DNA of 64,000 bases, from positions 62,001-126,000 of the forward strand of contig NZ_JADHDT010000004.1 in assembly GCF_016820445.1 (NCBI RefSeq), in the 5' to 3' direction. The first letter of the stretch is position 1; each line of letters opens with the position of its first letter. Under the pieces are notes generated by a model. The model ran no database searches. It worked only from the letters and a program-made list of their open reading frames with translations, and was not told the DNA's origin. Below, in pieces: positions 1 through 7,832 of the stretch. Source of the stretch: Sphingomonas beigongshangi (GTDB lineage: Bacteria; Pseudomonadota; Alphaproteobacteria; Sphingomonadales; Sphingomonadaceae). Both the position numbers and the translations under genes were made by a program.

Positions 1-1
1 G

Positions 2-679
2 TCATGATGCTACTACGTCCCAGTTCACGGGGCCTTCGATGCCGTCGATGCGGCGGAAATCGCTCGATCGCCACATGCGCCACGGGCGTTTGGCGTAGGA
101 CGGCGCAAGGATGTTGCCGATCGCCCACAAGGGGCGGTCGATCGCGCCGCTGATCTGATACGCCCGCTCGACGGGCTTGGCGACGCGCAGCAGCACGGGT
201 TTGCGCATATGCGTCTCCACCATCGCGATGAAGCGCGTCAGCTCCGCGACCGCCTTCGCGCGCTCGGGGCGATCGGGACAATCGTCCCTGAACGAGATGT
301 CGACGGCCGGCGGCAACGCATCCGCCGCGCGGGGAACGAACGCGTTGAAGGCGTTGGCCTGCGCGACGGCAGGCTGACAAAAGGAATAGAGGTGGACGGC
401 GCCCCGCCGCAGACCCGCCTCGGGAAGCGCGGACCAATTCCATTCGAAGGCCGCATCGCGGACATCGGCGCCGTCGGTGGCGACGAGATAGGCGAAATCC
501 GCGCCGCGTGCCCGCACCATTCCCCACTCGATCGGGCGCGGGTTCCGGTCCAGATCGATGCCCTGCAACGGGTAACGCTCGGCGCCGGGATGCCACGCCG
601 TCGCATAGCTCCAGCCGGCGATGGCGATCGCGCCTGCCGCGATCAAAGCGCCGACGCCCTTGAGGAATGCGTAGGCCAT
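2..679 (-). CDS. GH25 (lysozyme-fold) family protein, probably catalytically degenerate
   Basis: A 225-residue protein with an N-terminal hydrophobic signal/anchor (residues 6-27), then the glycoside hydrolase 25 fold: GIDLDRNPRPIEW, a VATDG stretch in place of the usual KATEG, NWSALPEAGLRRGAVHLYSF, and a C-terminal WRSSD strand. Active GH25 muramidases carry Asp-x-Glu at the end of the third strand (LDVE); here the equivalent is AVDIS, so the catalytic Glu appears to be lost. It may bind rather than cut peptidoglycan. Its ATG shares one base with the stop of the upstream UPF0262 gene (TGATG), so the two are probably translated together. The family call is good; the loss of activity is an inference from the motif. 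Confidence 0.75.
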   Translation of the reverse strand: MAYAFLKGVGALIAAGAIAIAGWSYATAWHPGAERYPLQGIDLDRNPRPIEWGMVRARGADFAYLVATDGADVRDAAFEWNWSALPEAGLRRGAVHLYSFCQPAVAQANAFNAFVPRAADALPPAVDISFRDDCPDRPERAKAVAELTRFIAMVETHMRKPVLLRVAKPVERAYQISGAIDRPLWAIGNILAPSYAKRPWRMWRSSDFRRIDGIEGPVNWDVVAS

Positions 680-1161
680 CAGCCGCGCAGATGTAGGACG
701 CAGATGAGGGTGAACAGACGCCGCGCGGTGTCGAAATCGACGTCGATCTTCCCGGCGAGGCGGTCGCGGAGCATGTCGGCGGCATCATTGTGGATGGCGC
801 GGCGGGCCATATCGACGGTCTCGATCTGTTGCGGGGTCGCCGCCCGTATCGCCTGGTAGTAACTATCGCAAATGGCAAAATAATCTTTGATCGGCCGACG
901 GAATCGGCCGAGCGCCAGGACCAGCGTCTCGAGATGCGAGTCGTCGGCGCGATGGATGTGGATGCCCAGCCGCCCCTCCGCCGATTCGAGCCGTATGCGG
1001 TAGGGACCCGCATAGCCGTCCGGATGGACGCGCTGCGGAGCGAAGTAATTCCCTTCGAGAATGTCGAAGATCGCGATCCGCCGCTCCTGCTCGACGTCGG
1101 CGGAGCGCCAGCCGATGCTGGTCTCGTCGAGGTCGATGGCGATGATGCGCGGATCGGGCAT
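679..1161 (-). CDS. UPF0262 family protein
   Basis: A 160-residue protein starting MPDPRIIAIDLDE. It matches the alphaproteobacterial UPF0262 family in length and in blocks such as DLDETSIGWRSADVEQERRIAIFDI, the HIHRADD segment and LGRFRRPIKDYFAICDSYYQAI. The function is unknown. The open frame extends upstream, but family length and the conserved MPDP start favour the ATG at 1161. It is divergent from dnaB (79 bp between starts) and overlaps the following GH25 gene by one base. Confidence 0.85.
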   Translation of the reverse strand: MPDPRIIAIDLDETSIGWRSADVEQERRIAIFDILEGNYFAPQRVHPDGYAGPYRIRLESAEGRLGIHIHRADDSHLETLVLALGRFRRPIKDYFAICDSYYQAIRAATPQQIETVDMARRAIHNDAADMLRDRLAGKIDVDFDTARRLFTLICVLHLRG

Positions 1162-1240
1162 CGTCGTCGGATAGAGGCGTTGGCCGCATACGACAATTCC
1201 GAGTTTGTCGCGCACCGATCCCCGGGGGTATGAGGGGCGA

Positions 1241-2731
1241 ATGGCGACTCTGGCATTCCCGACCCCCGCGGCTGCGGCCGAACCGATGCACCTGCCCCGC
1301 AACGTCGAGGCGGAAGCCGCGATGCTCGGCGCGATGATGATCGACAATCGGCTCGCCGACGACCTGGTCGACCGACTGGAGCCCGCGCATTTCTACGAAC
1401 CGGTTCACGGGCGTATCTTCGCCGCAATAAAAACGCTTCGTTCCAATGACATGCTTGCGACTCCTGTCACGCTTCGACCGATGTTCGAGGCCGACGAGGG
1501 CATGAAGGAGCTGGGCGGTCCCGCCTATCTGGCGCAGCTGACGGGATCGGGCGCCGGCCTGATCGGCGCCCGCCAGTTCGCCACCCAGATCTACGATCTC
1601 GCAATGCTCCGCGCGCTAGTCAGCGTCGGCCGGACGCTGGTCGAGCGGGCGATGGACACGTCGGAGGAGGTCAATCCCCGCGCTCAGATCGAGGCCGCCG
1701 AGGAGGAATTGTACAAGGTCGCGGGTGACGGCGGGGTCGAGAACTCGATCAAGAGCTTCGCGCAGGCGACGACCATGGCGGTCAAGATGGCCGAACGCGC
1801 GCTGAATTCCGGCGGCAACCTGTCGGGCGTCACGACCGGCCTCGATTCGGTCAATGCGAAGATCGGCGGCATGCACCATTCGGATCTGATGATCCTCGCC
1901 GGCCGCCCGGGCATGGGCAAGACGTCGCTGGCGACCAACATCGCCTTCAATGCGGCGCGGCGCTGGATGCGCGACATGGCGAACGGCATCCCCCCAAGCG
2001 AATCGGTCGGCGCGAAGGTCGCGTTCTTCAGCCTCGAAATGAGCGCGGATCAGCTGGCGACGCGTATCCTCGCGGAACAATCGGGCATCAGTTCCGAGAA
2101 CCTACGCATGGGCAAGATCAGCAAGGCGGAGTTCGGCCAGCTCGCCGCCGCTGCCGCCGAACTGGAAAACCTGCCCTTCTTCATCGACGACACGGGCGGC
2201 CTGTCGATCAGTGCGCTGCACACGCGCGTCCGCAGGCTGCAGCGCCGGCACAACAACCAGATCGGCCTCGTCGTCGTCGACTATCTGCAGCTGCTGACCA
2301 GCGGCAAGGGCAGCAACGAGAATCGCGTGCAGGAAATTTCCGAAATCAGCCGCGGTCTGAAGACGCTGGCCAAGGACATGAACGTGCCGGTGCTGGCGCT
2401 GTCGCAGCTGAGCCGTGCGGTCGAAAGCCGCGAGGACAAGCGGCCCATGCTGTCCGATCTGCGCGAATCGGGATCGATCGAGCAGGACGCGGACATGGTC
2501 TGGTTCGTGTTCCGCGAAGACTATTACACCGCGCAGCGCGAGCCCAAGCGTCCGATGGAGGGCGACGATACCAAGATCTTCGAAGATCACGCCAAATGGG
2601 CCGCCGACATGGAGCGCGTCTATGGCCTCGCCGAGTTGATCGTCGCCAAGCAACGTCATGGCGCGACGGGCAAGGTGGTCCTGAAGTTTGACCCGACGAT
2701 CACGCGCTTCTCGGACTATGCCGGCTATTGA
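1241..2731 (+). CDS. dnaB: Replicative DNA helicase DnaB
   Basis: A 496-residue hexameric 5'-3' helicase that unwinds DNA at the replication fork. The N-terminal DnaB domain (about residues 15-120, PRNVEAEAAMLGAMMID) is followed by the RecA-like motor with Walker A GRPGMGKTS (about 221-229), the FFSLEMSADQL block, a Walker B strand VVVDYLQLL, and the C-terminal DLRESGSIEQDADMVWFVFRED and AKQRHGATGKV motifs. The ATG at 1241 is preceded by GAGGGG; an upstream in-frame TTG at 1205 has no ribosome site and adds non-conserved residues. No intein is present. It stands alone, divergent from UPF0262. Confidence 0.97.
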   Translation: MATLAFPTPAAAAEPMHLPRNVEAEAAMLGAMMIDNRLADDLVDRLEPAHFYEPVHGRIFAAIKTLRSNDMLATPVTLRPMFEADEGMKELGGPAYLAQLTGSGAGLIGARQFATQIYDLAMLRALVSVGRTLVERAMDTSEEVNPRAQIEAAEEELYKVAGDGGVENSIKSFAQATTMAVKMAERALNSGGNLSGVTTGLDSVNAKIGGMHHSDLMILAGRPGMGKTSLATNIAFNAARRWMRDMANGIPPSESVGAKVAFFSLEMSADQLATRILAEQSGISSENLRMGKISKAEFGQLAAAAAELENLPFFIDDTGGLSISALHTRVRRLQRRHNNQIGLVVVDYLQLLTSGKGSNENRVQEISEISRGLKTLAKDMNVPVLALSQLSRAVESREDKRPMLSDLRESGSIEQDADMVWFVFREDYYTAQREPKRPMEGDDTKIFEDHAKWAADMERVYGLAELIVAKQRHGATGKVVLKFDPTITRFSDYAGY

Positions 2732-2747
2732 GCGATAGGACCGCGGC

Positions 2748-2773
2748 GGAACCTGCGCGGATGTGAACTCGTT
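2748..2773 (+). promoter_or_regulatory. Putative EcfG-type (general stress response) promoter
   Basis: GGAACC at 2748-2753 and CGTT at 2770-2773 give GGAAC-N17-CGTT, the spacing and sequence known for the alphaproteobacterial sigma factor EcfG. It lies 33 bp upstream of the exported alanine-rich protein, and no other gene could use it. The site is read directly; its use by EcfG is inferred. Confidence 0.6.
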
Positions 2774-2777
2774 TCCG

Positions 2778-2798
2778 CCTCCTGTTCATTGCAGGAGG
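2778..2798 (+). promoter_or_regulatory. Hairpin that pairs the Shine-Dalgarno sequence
   Basis: CCTCCTG (2778-2784) and CAGGAGG (2792-2798) form a perfect 7-bp stem with a 7-nt loop. The 3' arm contains the AGGAGG ribosome binding site of the gene starting at 2806, so folding would hide it. If transcription starts about 7 nt after the CGTT box (around 2780), the 5' arm would be trimmed, so the effect depends on the promoter used. Confidence 0.5.
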
Positions 2799-2805
2799 AG
2801 CGAAG

Positions 2806-3444
2806 ATGCACAGGTTCCTGAAACTGGCGACCGCCGTGTCCGGTCTGGCGCTGATCGCCGGCCCAGCCCTTGCCGAGGGCAAGACGGATCGCGCCCGGGC
2901 CGCGATCGCTGAGGCGCGCGGCAAGGTCGAAACCCTCGGTACGATCAATGCCGCTGGCGACGTGCCCCGCCTCGTCGCCCAGGCGCAGGCCGCATTGCGG
3001 ACCGCGGAGGACGACCTGAAGGGCAGTCACAAGGAACAGGCGATCGCCGATGCGCATCGTGCATCCGAAATCGCCGATACCGCGATAGGCCTGTCGCAGA
3101 AGCAGCAGGCGCAGTCGCAGGCGGCGGACGTCGCCGCGGCGGCCGCGACGACGGCCGCCGCGGAGCGTCAGGCCGCCGATGCAAATGCCCGTGCCGCTGC
3201 CGCCGAGCAGGCGGCCGACGCCGCGGCCGCGGATGCCGCGGCGGCGCGCACTGCCGCGGCGACTCCCGCGCCGGCGCCCGCACCGCAGCCGGTGACTGTG
3301 ACGACCGAAACGACGAAGGTCGCGTCGGCCAGCACGACGCAGGCCGCCCCCCGCCGCACGGTTCGCCGCGTCGTACATCATCGTACGACCAAGCGCGCGC
3401 CGACAGTGACGGAAAAGACCACGACGACCGTATCCACCAACTGA
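2806..3444 (+). CDS. Exported alanine-rich protein, putative stress-related
   Basis: A 212-residue protein with a clear signal peptide (residues 1-23, ending GPALA). The mature part is an alanine-, glutamine- and aspartate-rich helix (about 27-155) likely to form a coiled coil, a short Pro/Ala hinge (about 157-168), and a Thr/Arg-rich basic tail with TTQAAPRRTVRRVVHHRTTKR. No enzyme motif is visible. A strong AGGAGG precedes the ATG by 7 nt, and an EcfG-type promoter lies upstream, suggesting an envelope protein made during general stress. Composition is strongly biased, so similarity searches may give only low-complexity matches. Confidence 0.7.
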   Translation: MHRFLKLATAVSGLALIAGPALAEGKTDRARAAIAEARGKVETLGTINAAGDVPRLVAQAQAALRTAEDDLKGSHKEQAIADAHRASEIADTAIGLSQKQQAQSQAADVAAAAATTAAAERQAADANARAAAAEQAADAAAADAAAARTAAATPAPAPAPQPVTVTTETTKVASASTTQAAPRRTVRRVVHHRTTKRAPTVTEKTTTTVSTN

Positions 3445-3451
3445 TCCGGAC

Positions 3452-3479
3452 GCCGCCTCCCTCGCCTGAGGGCGGCGGC
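3452..3479. terminator. Hairpin between convergent genes
   Basis: GCCGCC-T-CCCTC (3452-3463) and GAGGG-C-GGCGGC (3468-3479) form an 11-pair stem with one mismatch and a 4-nt loop, between the ends of the 2806-3444 gene and the diguanylate cyclase. There is no T-run on either strand, so it is a terminator-like hairpin rather than a textbook intrinsic terminator. Confidence 0.45.
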
Positions 3480-3486
3480 CCCGACT

Positions 3487-4614
3487 TCAGGCGGCGCGCG
3501 CGATCACCCGCGCGCGCTTCGCCGCATAGAGTTCACGGTCGGCCCGACCGATCGTCGCTTGCAGCGCATGATCGTCGTCGCTCCAGCGCGCGATCCCGAA
3601 GCTGAACCGCCACGCGGGTACTTCGTCGTGCGACTTGCTCATCGCTGCGAACCGTCCGGCCAATCCGGTCATGCCGGTCGGTTGCGCCGGCAGGAGGACG
3701 AGGAATTCGTCGCCGCCCAGACGTATGGCTTCGCCGCCGAACCCGTCCGCCTCGGTCTTCAAGACCTTGGCGATCCGCGCAAGGACGATGTCCCCGGCCT
3801 CATGACCGTGTGTGTCGTTGATTTGCTTGAAATGATCGACATCGATGATGACGATGGCCGTCCCGTTCCTGGCCCATGCCGGGCCGTGGTCGGTCAGCCA
3901 GGCCCGGTTCCGCAATCCGGTCAGCGCGTCGCGATAGCCACTGGCACGCAGTCTTCCGATGGCGCGGGCGCCCGGCATCGCCAGCAGGCCGACATAGACG
4001 ATCAACAACAACGGAATGTGGCTGAGGTAGGCGACCCGGGCAGCCGCATCGAGCGCCGCGTCCTGATGGAAATGGCTGGCGAGCGAAACGAGATAGCTCG
4101 GGACGAAGCCGAGCATCGTCCAGCCGACGATCCGGCGCCAGCCGGTGTGCGGCACGGGCAGGGCGCGGGCAAGGCTGACGCCACCCATCGTCAGCGAGAG
4201 CGTCAAGGCGATCGCCGCGGGGATGGTGATGCTCCCGGCGGGAAGGTACAGCGATCCGAGGGCGAAGGCGGCGGGCGGCGGTAGCGCGATGACGGCGGTC
4301 ATCGCCACGGAAAGCGGTGTCCGCTCGAACCGGCGGATGCCGCTGACGATCAGTGCCGTCGATCCGGCCAGCAGCAGGTAACTGAGCACGCCCAACGGCC
4401 GCGACACGGGCGCCGGCGGCATCAGCTGGGCCAGGATGCCCGCGCCATAGGCCAGGCCCGCCGCCGACCATTCCAGAAGGTATCCCGCGTAGAGGTAGCG
4501 CGTCCACAGCACCAGAAAGGCCGCGCCGAACGTGAAGGCGATCAGCGCGGCGGCAAAGCAGATGGTGAAATTATCGATCGGCAACATCATCACCGCGATG
4601 ATGATCCAGATCAA
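3487..4614 (-). CDS. Membrane diguanylate cyclase (GGDEF)
   Basis: A 375-residue protein making the second messenger c-di-GMP from GTP. The first 215 residues or so hold about seven hydrophobic segments (a multi-pass sensor region), then a GGDEF domain starts at GYRDALTGLRNRAWL. It contains IVIIDVDHFKQINDTHGHEAGD (metal and substrate binding) and the intact active-site loop RLGGDEF at about 298-304. The usual RxxD inhibitory site just before the loop is absent (GFGGEA), so product inhibition may be weak. It lies downstream of cysH on the same strand with only 39 bp between, but has no obvious link to sulfur metabolism. Confidence 0.9.
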   Translation of the reverse strand: MIWIIIAVMMLPIDNFTICFAAALIAFTFGAAFLVLWTRYLYAGYLLEWSAAGLAYGAGILAQLMPPAPVSRPLGVLSYLLLAGSTALIVSGIRRFERTPLSVAMTAVIALPPPAAFALGSLYLPAGSITIPAAIALTLSLTMGGVSLARALPVPHTGWRRIVGWTMLGFVPSYLVSLASHFHQDAALDAAARVAYLSHIPLLLIVYVGLLAMPGARAIGRLRASGYRDALTGLRNRAWLTDHGPAWARNGTAIVIIDVDHFKQINDTHGHEAGDIVLARIAKVLKTEADGFGGEAIRLGGDEFLVLLPAQPTGMTGLAGRFAAMSKSHDEVPAWRFSFGIARWSDDDHALQATIGRADRELYAAKRARVIARAA

Positions 4615-4653
4615 TTAAACATTGCTTGATGGCGACGGCACACGCGCCGACTT

Positions 4654-5415
4654 TTACTCAGGACGCGGCGCATCGCCGACAATTGGGGCAACATGGATGC
4701 CGCATTCCACTTTGTCCCAGCCGCGCCAACGACCCGCGCGGGGGTCCTCGCCAGGTCGCACCTTGCTGGTGCAGGGCGCACATCCGATCGACAAATATCC
4801 CTGTGCCTCCAAGGGGTGGCGGGGAAGGTCGTGGTCGGCGAAATAGGCATCGAGGTCCGCCTTGGACCAGTCCGCGAGCGGATTGATCTTTATACGACCC
4901 GCATCGTCTTCGAACCGGGGCAGGGCGGCGCGGGTACCGGCCTGGAAGCCCTTGCGGCCTGAAATCCAGGCGTCGAAGGGCGCCAGCGCGCGCGCCAGCG
5001 GCTCGACCTTGCGCAGCGCGCAGCAACCGTCGGGGTCGTAGGACCAGCGCGTGCCCGCGGCGTCGCGATCGGCGATCCGTCGGGGATCGGGCCGATAGAC
5101 GCGAAGATCGGTAAGGCCGAGCCGCTCGACCAGCATGTCACGATAGGCGAGCGTCTCTCCGAACATCTTCTGCGTGTTGGTGAAGATGACGGGGAGGTCC
5201 GGGTCGATCGCCGCGACCATGTGGAGCAGCACGGCGGATTCGGCGCCGAACGACGATACCGCCGCGACGCGACCGTTCAACGGCCCCGCGAGAAGGTCGC
5301 GGAGCATCGCCGGCGCAGCGACGCCGGCGTACCTGCGCTCCAGTGCCTCCGCATCGGCGGGCGTGAAGGCGGGCAGCGTATCGATGACGTCGACCTGTCG
5401 CCGGGGCTCACCCAT
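4654..5415 (-). CDS. cysH: Assimilatory adenylyl-/phosphoadenylyl-sulfate reductase, 4Fe-4S type
   Basis: A 253-residue cytosolic enzyme reducing activated sulfate (APS or PAPS) to sulfite. The PP-loop-like SSFGAES is at about 54-60, the Cys pair DGCC at 131-132, a second pair GCAPC at 212 and 215, and the catalytic KVECGIH with Cys238. The CC plus CxxC set is the 4Fe-4S ligand pattern of APS-preferring reductases; enterobacterial PAPS reductases lack it. APS is therefore the likelier substrate. The ATG at 5415 overlaps the stop of the DUF934 gene by 8 bases. It is the last gene of the sulfate/siroheme operon. Confidence 0.93.
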   Translation of the reverse strand: MGEPRRQVDVIDTLPAFTPADAEALERRYAGVAAPAMLRDLLAGPLNGRVAAVSSFGAESAVLLHMVAAIDPDLPVIFTNTQKMFGETLAYRDMLVERLGLTDLRVYRPDPRRIADRDAAGTRWSYDPDGCCALRKVEPLARALAPFDAWISGRKGFQAGTRAALPRFEDDAGRIKINPLADWSKADLDAYFADHDLPRHPLEAQGYLSIGCAPCTSKVRPGEDPRAGRWRGWDKVECGIHVAPIVGDAPRPE

Positions 5416-5836
5416 GACGGCGCTTCCACACCGGTACGCTATCGTCCGCGGCGGCCTGGTAGCGGTAGGCATAGCGATCGAGCGCGCGCGCGACGGCCGC
5501 ATCGTCGAGCGGCACCTGCGGCGCGAACCCGTCGAAGCCGCAGCGCCGCATCAGCGGCAGCTGATCGACGAGGACATCGCCGGCGGCGCGCAGCTCGCCC
5601 GTATATCCCGCCTCGCGCAGGATACGCGCGGAGGAATAGCCGCGACCGTCGCGGAACGTGGGGAAGCTCACCTCGACCAGCCGCAGCCGATCGAGATGCG
5701 GGACGAGCGCCCGCGCATCCTCTCCGGCCTCCAGCCGCACGGCGGTGGCGTTGCTCTGGCCGAGGAAGGCGTCGAGCGTGACCGCGGGTTCGTCCTGCGC
5801 TTCGTCGTCGCGGAAGCGGAGCATTGCCTCAGCCAT
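5408..5836 (-). CDS. DUF934 family protein of the sulfite reduction operon
   Basis: A 142-residue protein matching the DUF934 family, which in proteobacteria lies almost always between cysI and cysH. Visible family blocks are the DLRLVEVSFPTFRDGRGYSSARILR-like region (about 50-75), ELRAAGDVLVDQLPLMRRCGFDGF (about 80-104) and a tyrosine-rich end. The biochemical role is not established; an accessory part in sulfite reduction is inferred from position. It overlaps cysI upstream and cysH downstream by 8 bases each, so translation is tightly coupled. Confidence 0.88.
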   Translation of the reverse strand: MAEAMLRFRDDEAQDEPAVTLDAFLGQSNATAVRLEAGEDARALVPHLDRLRLVEVSFPTFRDGRGYSSARILREAGYTGELRAAGDVLVDQLPLMRRCGFDGFAPQVPLDDAAVARALDRYAYRYQAAADDSVPVWKRRHG

Positions 5837-7460
5837 AGATCGCCTCCTTGAACGGTGCGAAGCCGACGCGCCGATAGGTGTCCAGGAAACGCTCTCCCGC
5901 CTTCCGCTCGGCCAGATAGCGGTCGGTGACCCGCTCGATCGCGTCGACCACCCCGTCCTCGTCGAATCCCGGCCCGGTGATCTTGGCGAGGCTGACGTCC
6001 TCGGCGCCGGAGCCGCCCAGCGACAATTGGTAGTTTTCCGTGCCTTTCCGATCGACGCCGAGAATGCCGATATGCCCGGCGTGATGGTGGCCGCAGGCGT
6101 TGATGCAGCCCGAGATCTTGAGCTTCAGTTCGCCCAGCTCCCGCTGCCGGTCGCGATCGGCGAAGCGGGTCGCGATCTTCTGCGCGAGCGGGATCGAGCG
6201 TGCGTTGGCGAGGCTGCAGTAATCGAGGCCGGGGCAGGCGATGATGTCGGTGATGAGGTCGAGGTTGGGCTCCGCGAGCCCCGCCTCGACGAGCGCGCGC
6301 CACAGGTCTTGGAGATCGCGCTGGCGGACATGCGGCAGCACGATGTTCTGCGCATGGGTGACGCGCAGTTCGTCGAACGAATAGCGCTGCGCGAGGTCGG
6401 CGAGACGGTCGATCTGGTCCGCGGAGGCATCGCCCGGAATACCGCCGACGGGTTTGAGGCTGACGTTGACGATCGCATAGCCCGGCGCCTTGTGCGGCCG
6501 GACGTTCTGATCGATCCAGACGGCGAAATCGGGGTCGTCGCGCTCGACATGCGCCGACAGGCCGGTCTCGAAGGCGGGGGCTGCGAACATCGCGGCGATC
6601 CGCTCGAGCTCGGCGCGGGGCGGATCGAGGCCGAGCTGCTTGACCGCGACGAACTCCTCCTCGACCTGGCGACGATATTCGTCCGCGCCGATCTCGTGAA
6701 GCAGGATCTTGATGCGCGCCTTGTAGATGTTGTCGCGCCGTCCGTATCGGTTGTAGACACGTAGACACGCTTCGAGATAGCTCATCAGATCGTCGGCGGC
6801 GACGAAGTCGCGGATCAGGTGGCTGATCATCGGCGTGCGGCCCATGCCGCCACCCACGTAGATCTGCGCGCCGATCCCGCCGTCCTGCGCGACCAGCCGG
6901 ATGCCGATGTCGTGCAGCCGCATGGCCGCACGATCTTCCTCAGCGGCGATCACCGCGATCTTGAACTTGCGCGGCAGATAGCTGAATTCCGGGTGGAAGG
7001 TGCTCCATTGCCGGATCAGCTCCGCCCAGGGGCGCGGGTCCGCCACCTCGTCGGCGCTGGCGCCCGCATATTGATCGGCGGAGATGTTGCGGATGCAATT
7101 GCCGCTGGTCTGGATGGCATGCATCTCGACCGTCGCCAGCTCGGCGAGGATATCTGGCGCGTCCGCCAGCTTGATCCAGTTGAACTGGATGTTCTGCCGC
7201 GTCGTGAAGTGGCCGTAGCCCCGGTCATAGGTGCGCGCGATGTGCGCGAGCATCCGCATCTGGCGGCTGTCGAGCGTGCCATAGGGCACCGCGACGCGCA
7301 GCATATAGGCGTGCAACTGCAGATAGAGTCCGTTCATCAGCCGCAGCGGCTTGAACTGGTCCTCCGTCAGCTGCCCCGACAGGCGGCGTTCCACCTGATC
7401 GCGAAATTCGTCGACGCGCGCGTCGACGATGCTTTGGTCATATTCGTCGTAACGGTACAT
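5829..7460 (-). CDS. cysI: Sulfite reductase hemoprotein (siroheme/4Fe-4S)
   Basis: A 543-residue enzyme performing the six-electron reduction of sulfite to sulfide. It shows the duplicated ferredoxin-like repeats of the nitrite/sulfite reductase family, an N-terminal HFTTRQNIQFNWI block, and the cofactor motif C409-x5-C415 ... C452-x3-C456 (CPGLDYC and CINACGHH) that binds the 4Fe-4S cluster and siroheme. No cysJ flavoprotein lies in the operon, so electrons probably come from ferredoxin or another partner. Nitrite reductase is the alternative for this fold; the cysH, DUF934 and cobA neighbours favour sulfite. Confidence 0.93.
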   Translation of the reverse strand: MYRYDEYDQSIVDARVDEFRDQVERRLSGQLTEDQFKPLRLMNGLYLQLHAYMLRVAVPYGTLDSRQMRMLAHIARTYDRGYGHFTTRQNIQFNWIKLADAPDILAELATVEMHAIQTSGNCIRNISADQYAGASADEVADPRPWAELIRQWSTFHPEFSYLPRKFKIAVIAAEEDRAAMRLHDIGIRLVAQDGGIGAQIYVGGGMGRTPMISHLIRDFVAADDLMSYLEACLRVYNRYGRRDNIYKARIKILLHEIGADEYRRQVEEEFVAVKQLGLDPPRAELERIAAMFAAPAFETGLSAHVERDDPDFAVWIDQNVRPHKAPGYAIVNVSLKPVGGIPGDASADQIDRLADLAQRYSFDELRVTHAQNIVLPHVRQRDLQDLWRALVEAGLAEPNLDLITDIIACPGLDYCSLANARSIPLAQKIATRFADRDRQRELGELKLKISGCINACGHHHAGHIGILGVDRKGTENYQLSLGGSGAEDVSLAKITGPGFDEDGVVDAIERVTDRYLAERKAGERFLDTYRRVGFAPFKEAIYG

Positions 7461-7535
7461 CTTGCGTCTTCCTCCCGCCCCGAGCGGGGCAGGAAATGGT
7501 TGGGCCGACCCGCGCCTTAGCGGGAAGGGCGTTCG

Positions 7536-7832
7536 TCAGATGACCCAGTTGCCCGCCAGCGGATCCGCGGGCTTCAGCGTCAGGTCCGGCCGCACCGTGG
7601 GGCCGAGCGCCCGGATGCGGTCCTTGATATGCGCGGGGCGAGGTCCGTCCGGCGTGGGCGTCGCATCGATCAGATAGGGGACGTTGACGCGCCGGGCGCC
7701 TTCCTCCGCTTGCAGGATCGCCTCACCGGACGCGCCGACGTCGACCGCATCCTCGACATGCCGCGACCAGCCCTGTCCGCTCCACCAGACGACGTCGCCG
7801 GTCGCGAGGTCGTTGCCCGTCAGCAGCCTCAT
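7536..7832 (-). CDS. DUF2849 family protein of the sulfite reduction operon
   Basis: A 98-residue protein starting MRLLTGNDLATGDVVWWSGQGWS, typical of DUF2849, a small alphaproteobacterial family found between cobA/cysG-type methylase and cysI genes. No catalytic motif is visible and the function is unknown. Its ATG overlaps the stop of the upstream methyltransferase as ATGA, while 75 bp separate it from cysI. An open frame continues further upstream, but that is the shadow of the methyltransferase gene. Confidence 0.88.
   Translation of the reverse strand: MRLLTGNDLATGDVVWWSGQGWSRHVEDAVDVGASGEAILQAEEGARRVNVPYLIDATPTPDGPRPAHIKDRIRALGPTVRPDLTLKPADPLAGNWVI

Noticed and set aside
1205..1234. 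TTGTCG-N18-TATGAG as a leaderless dnaB promoter
   Set aside because: The putative -10 is only 7 bp from the ATG and overlaps the GAGGGG ribosome site.
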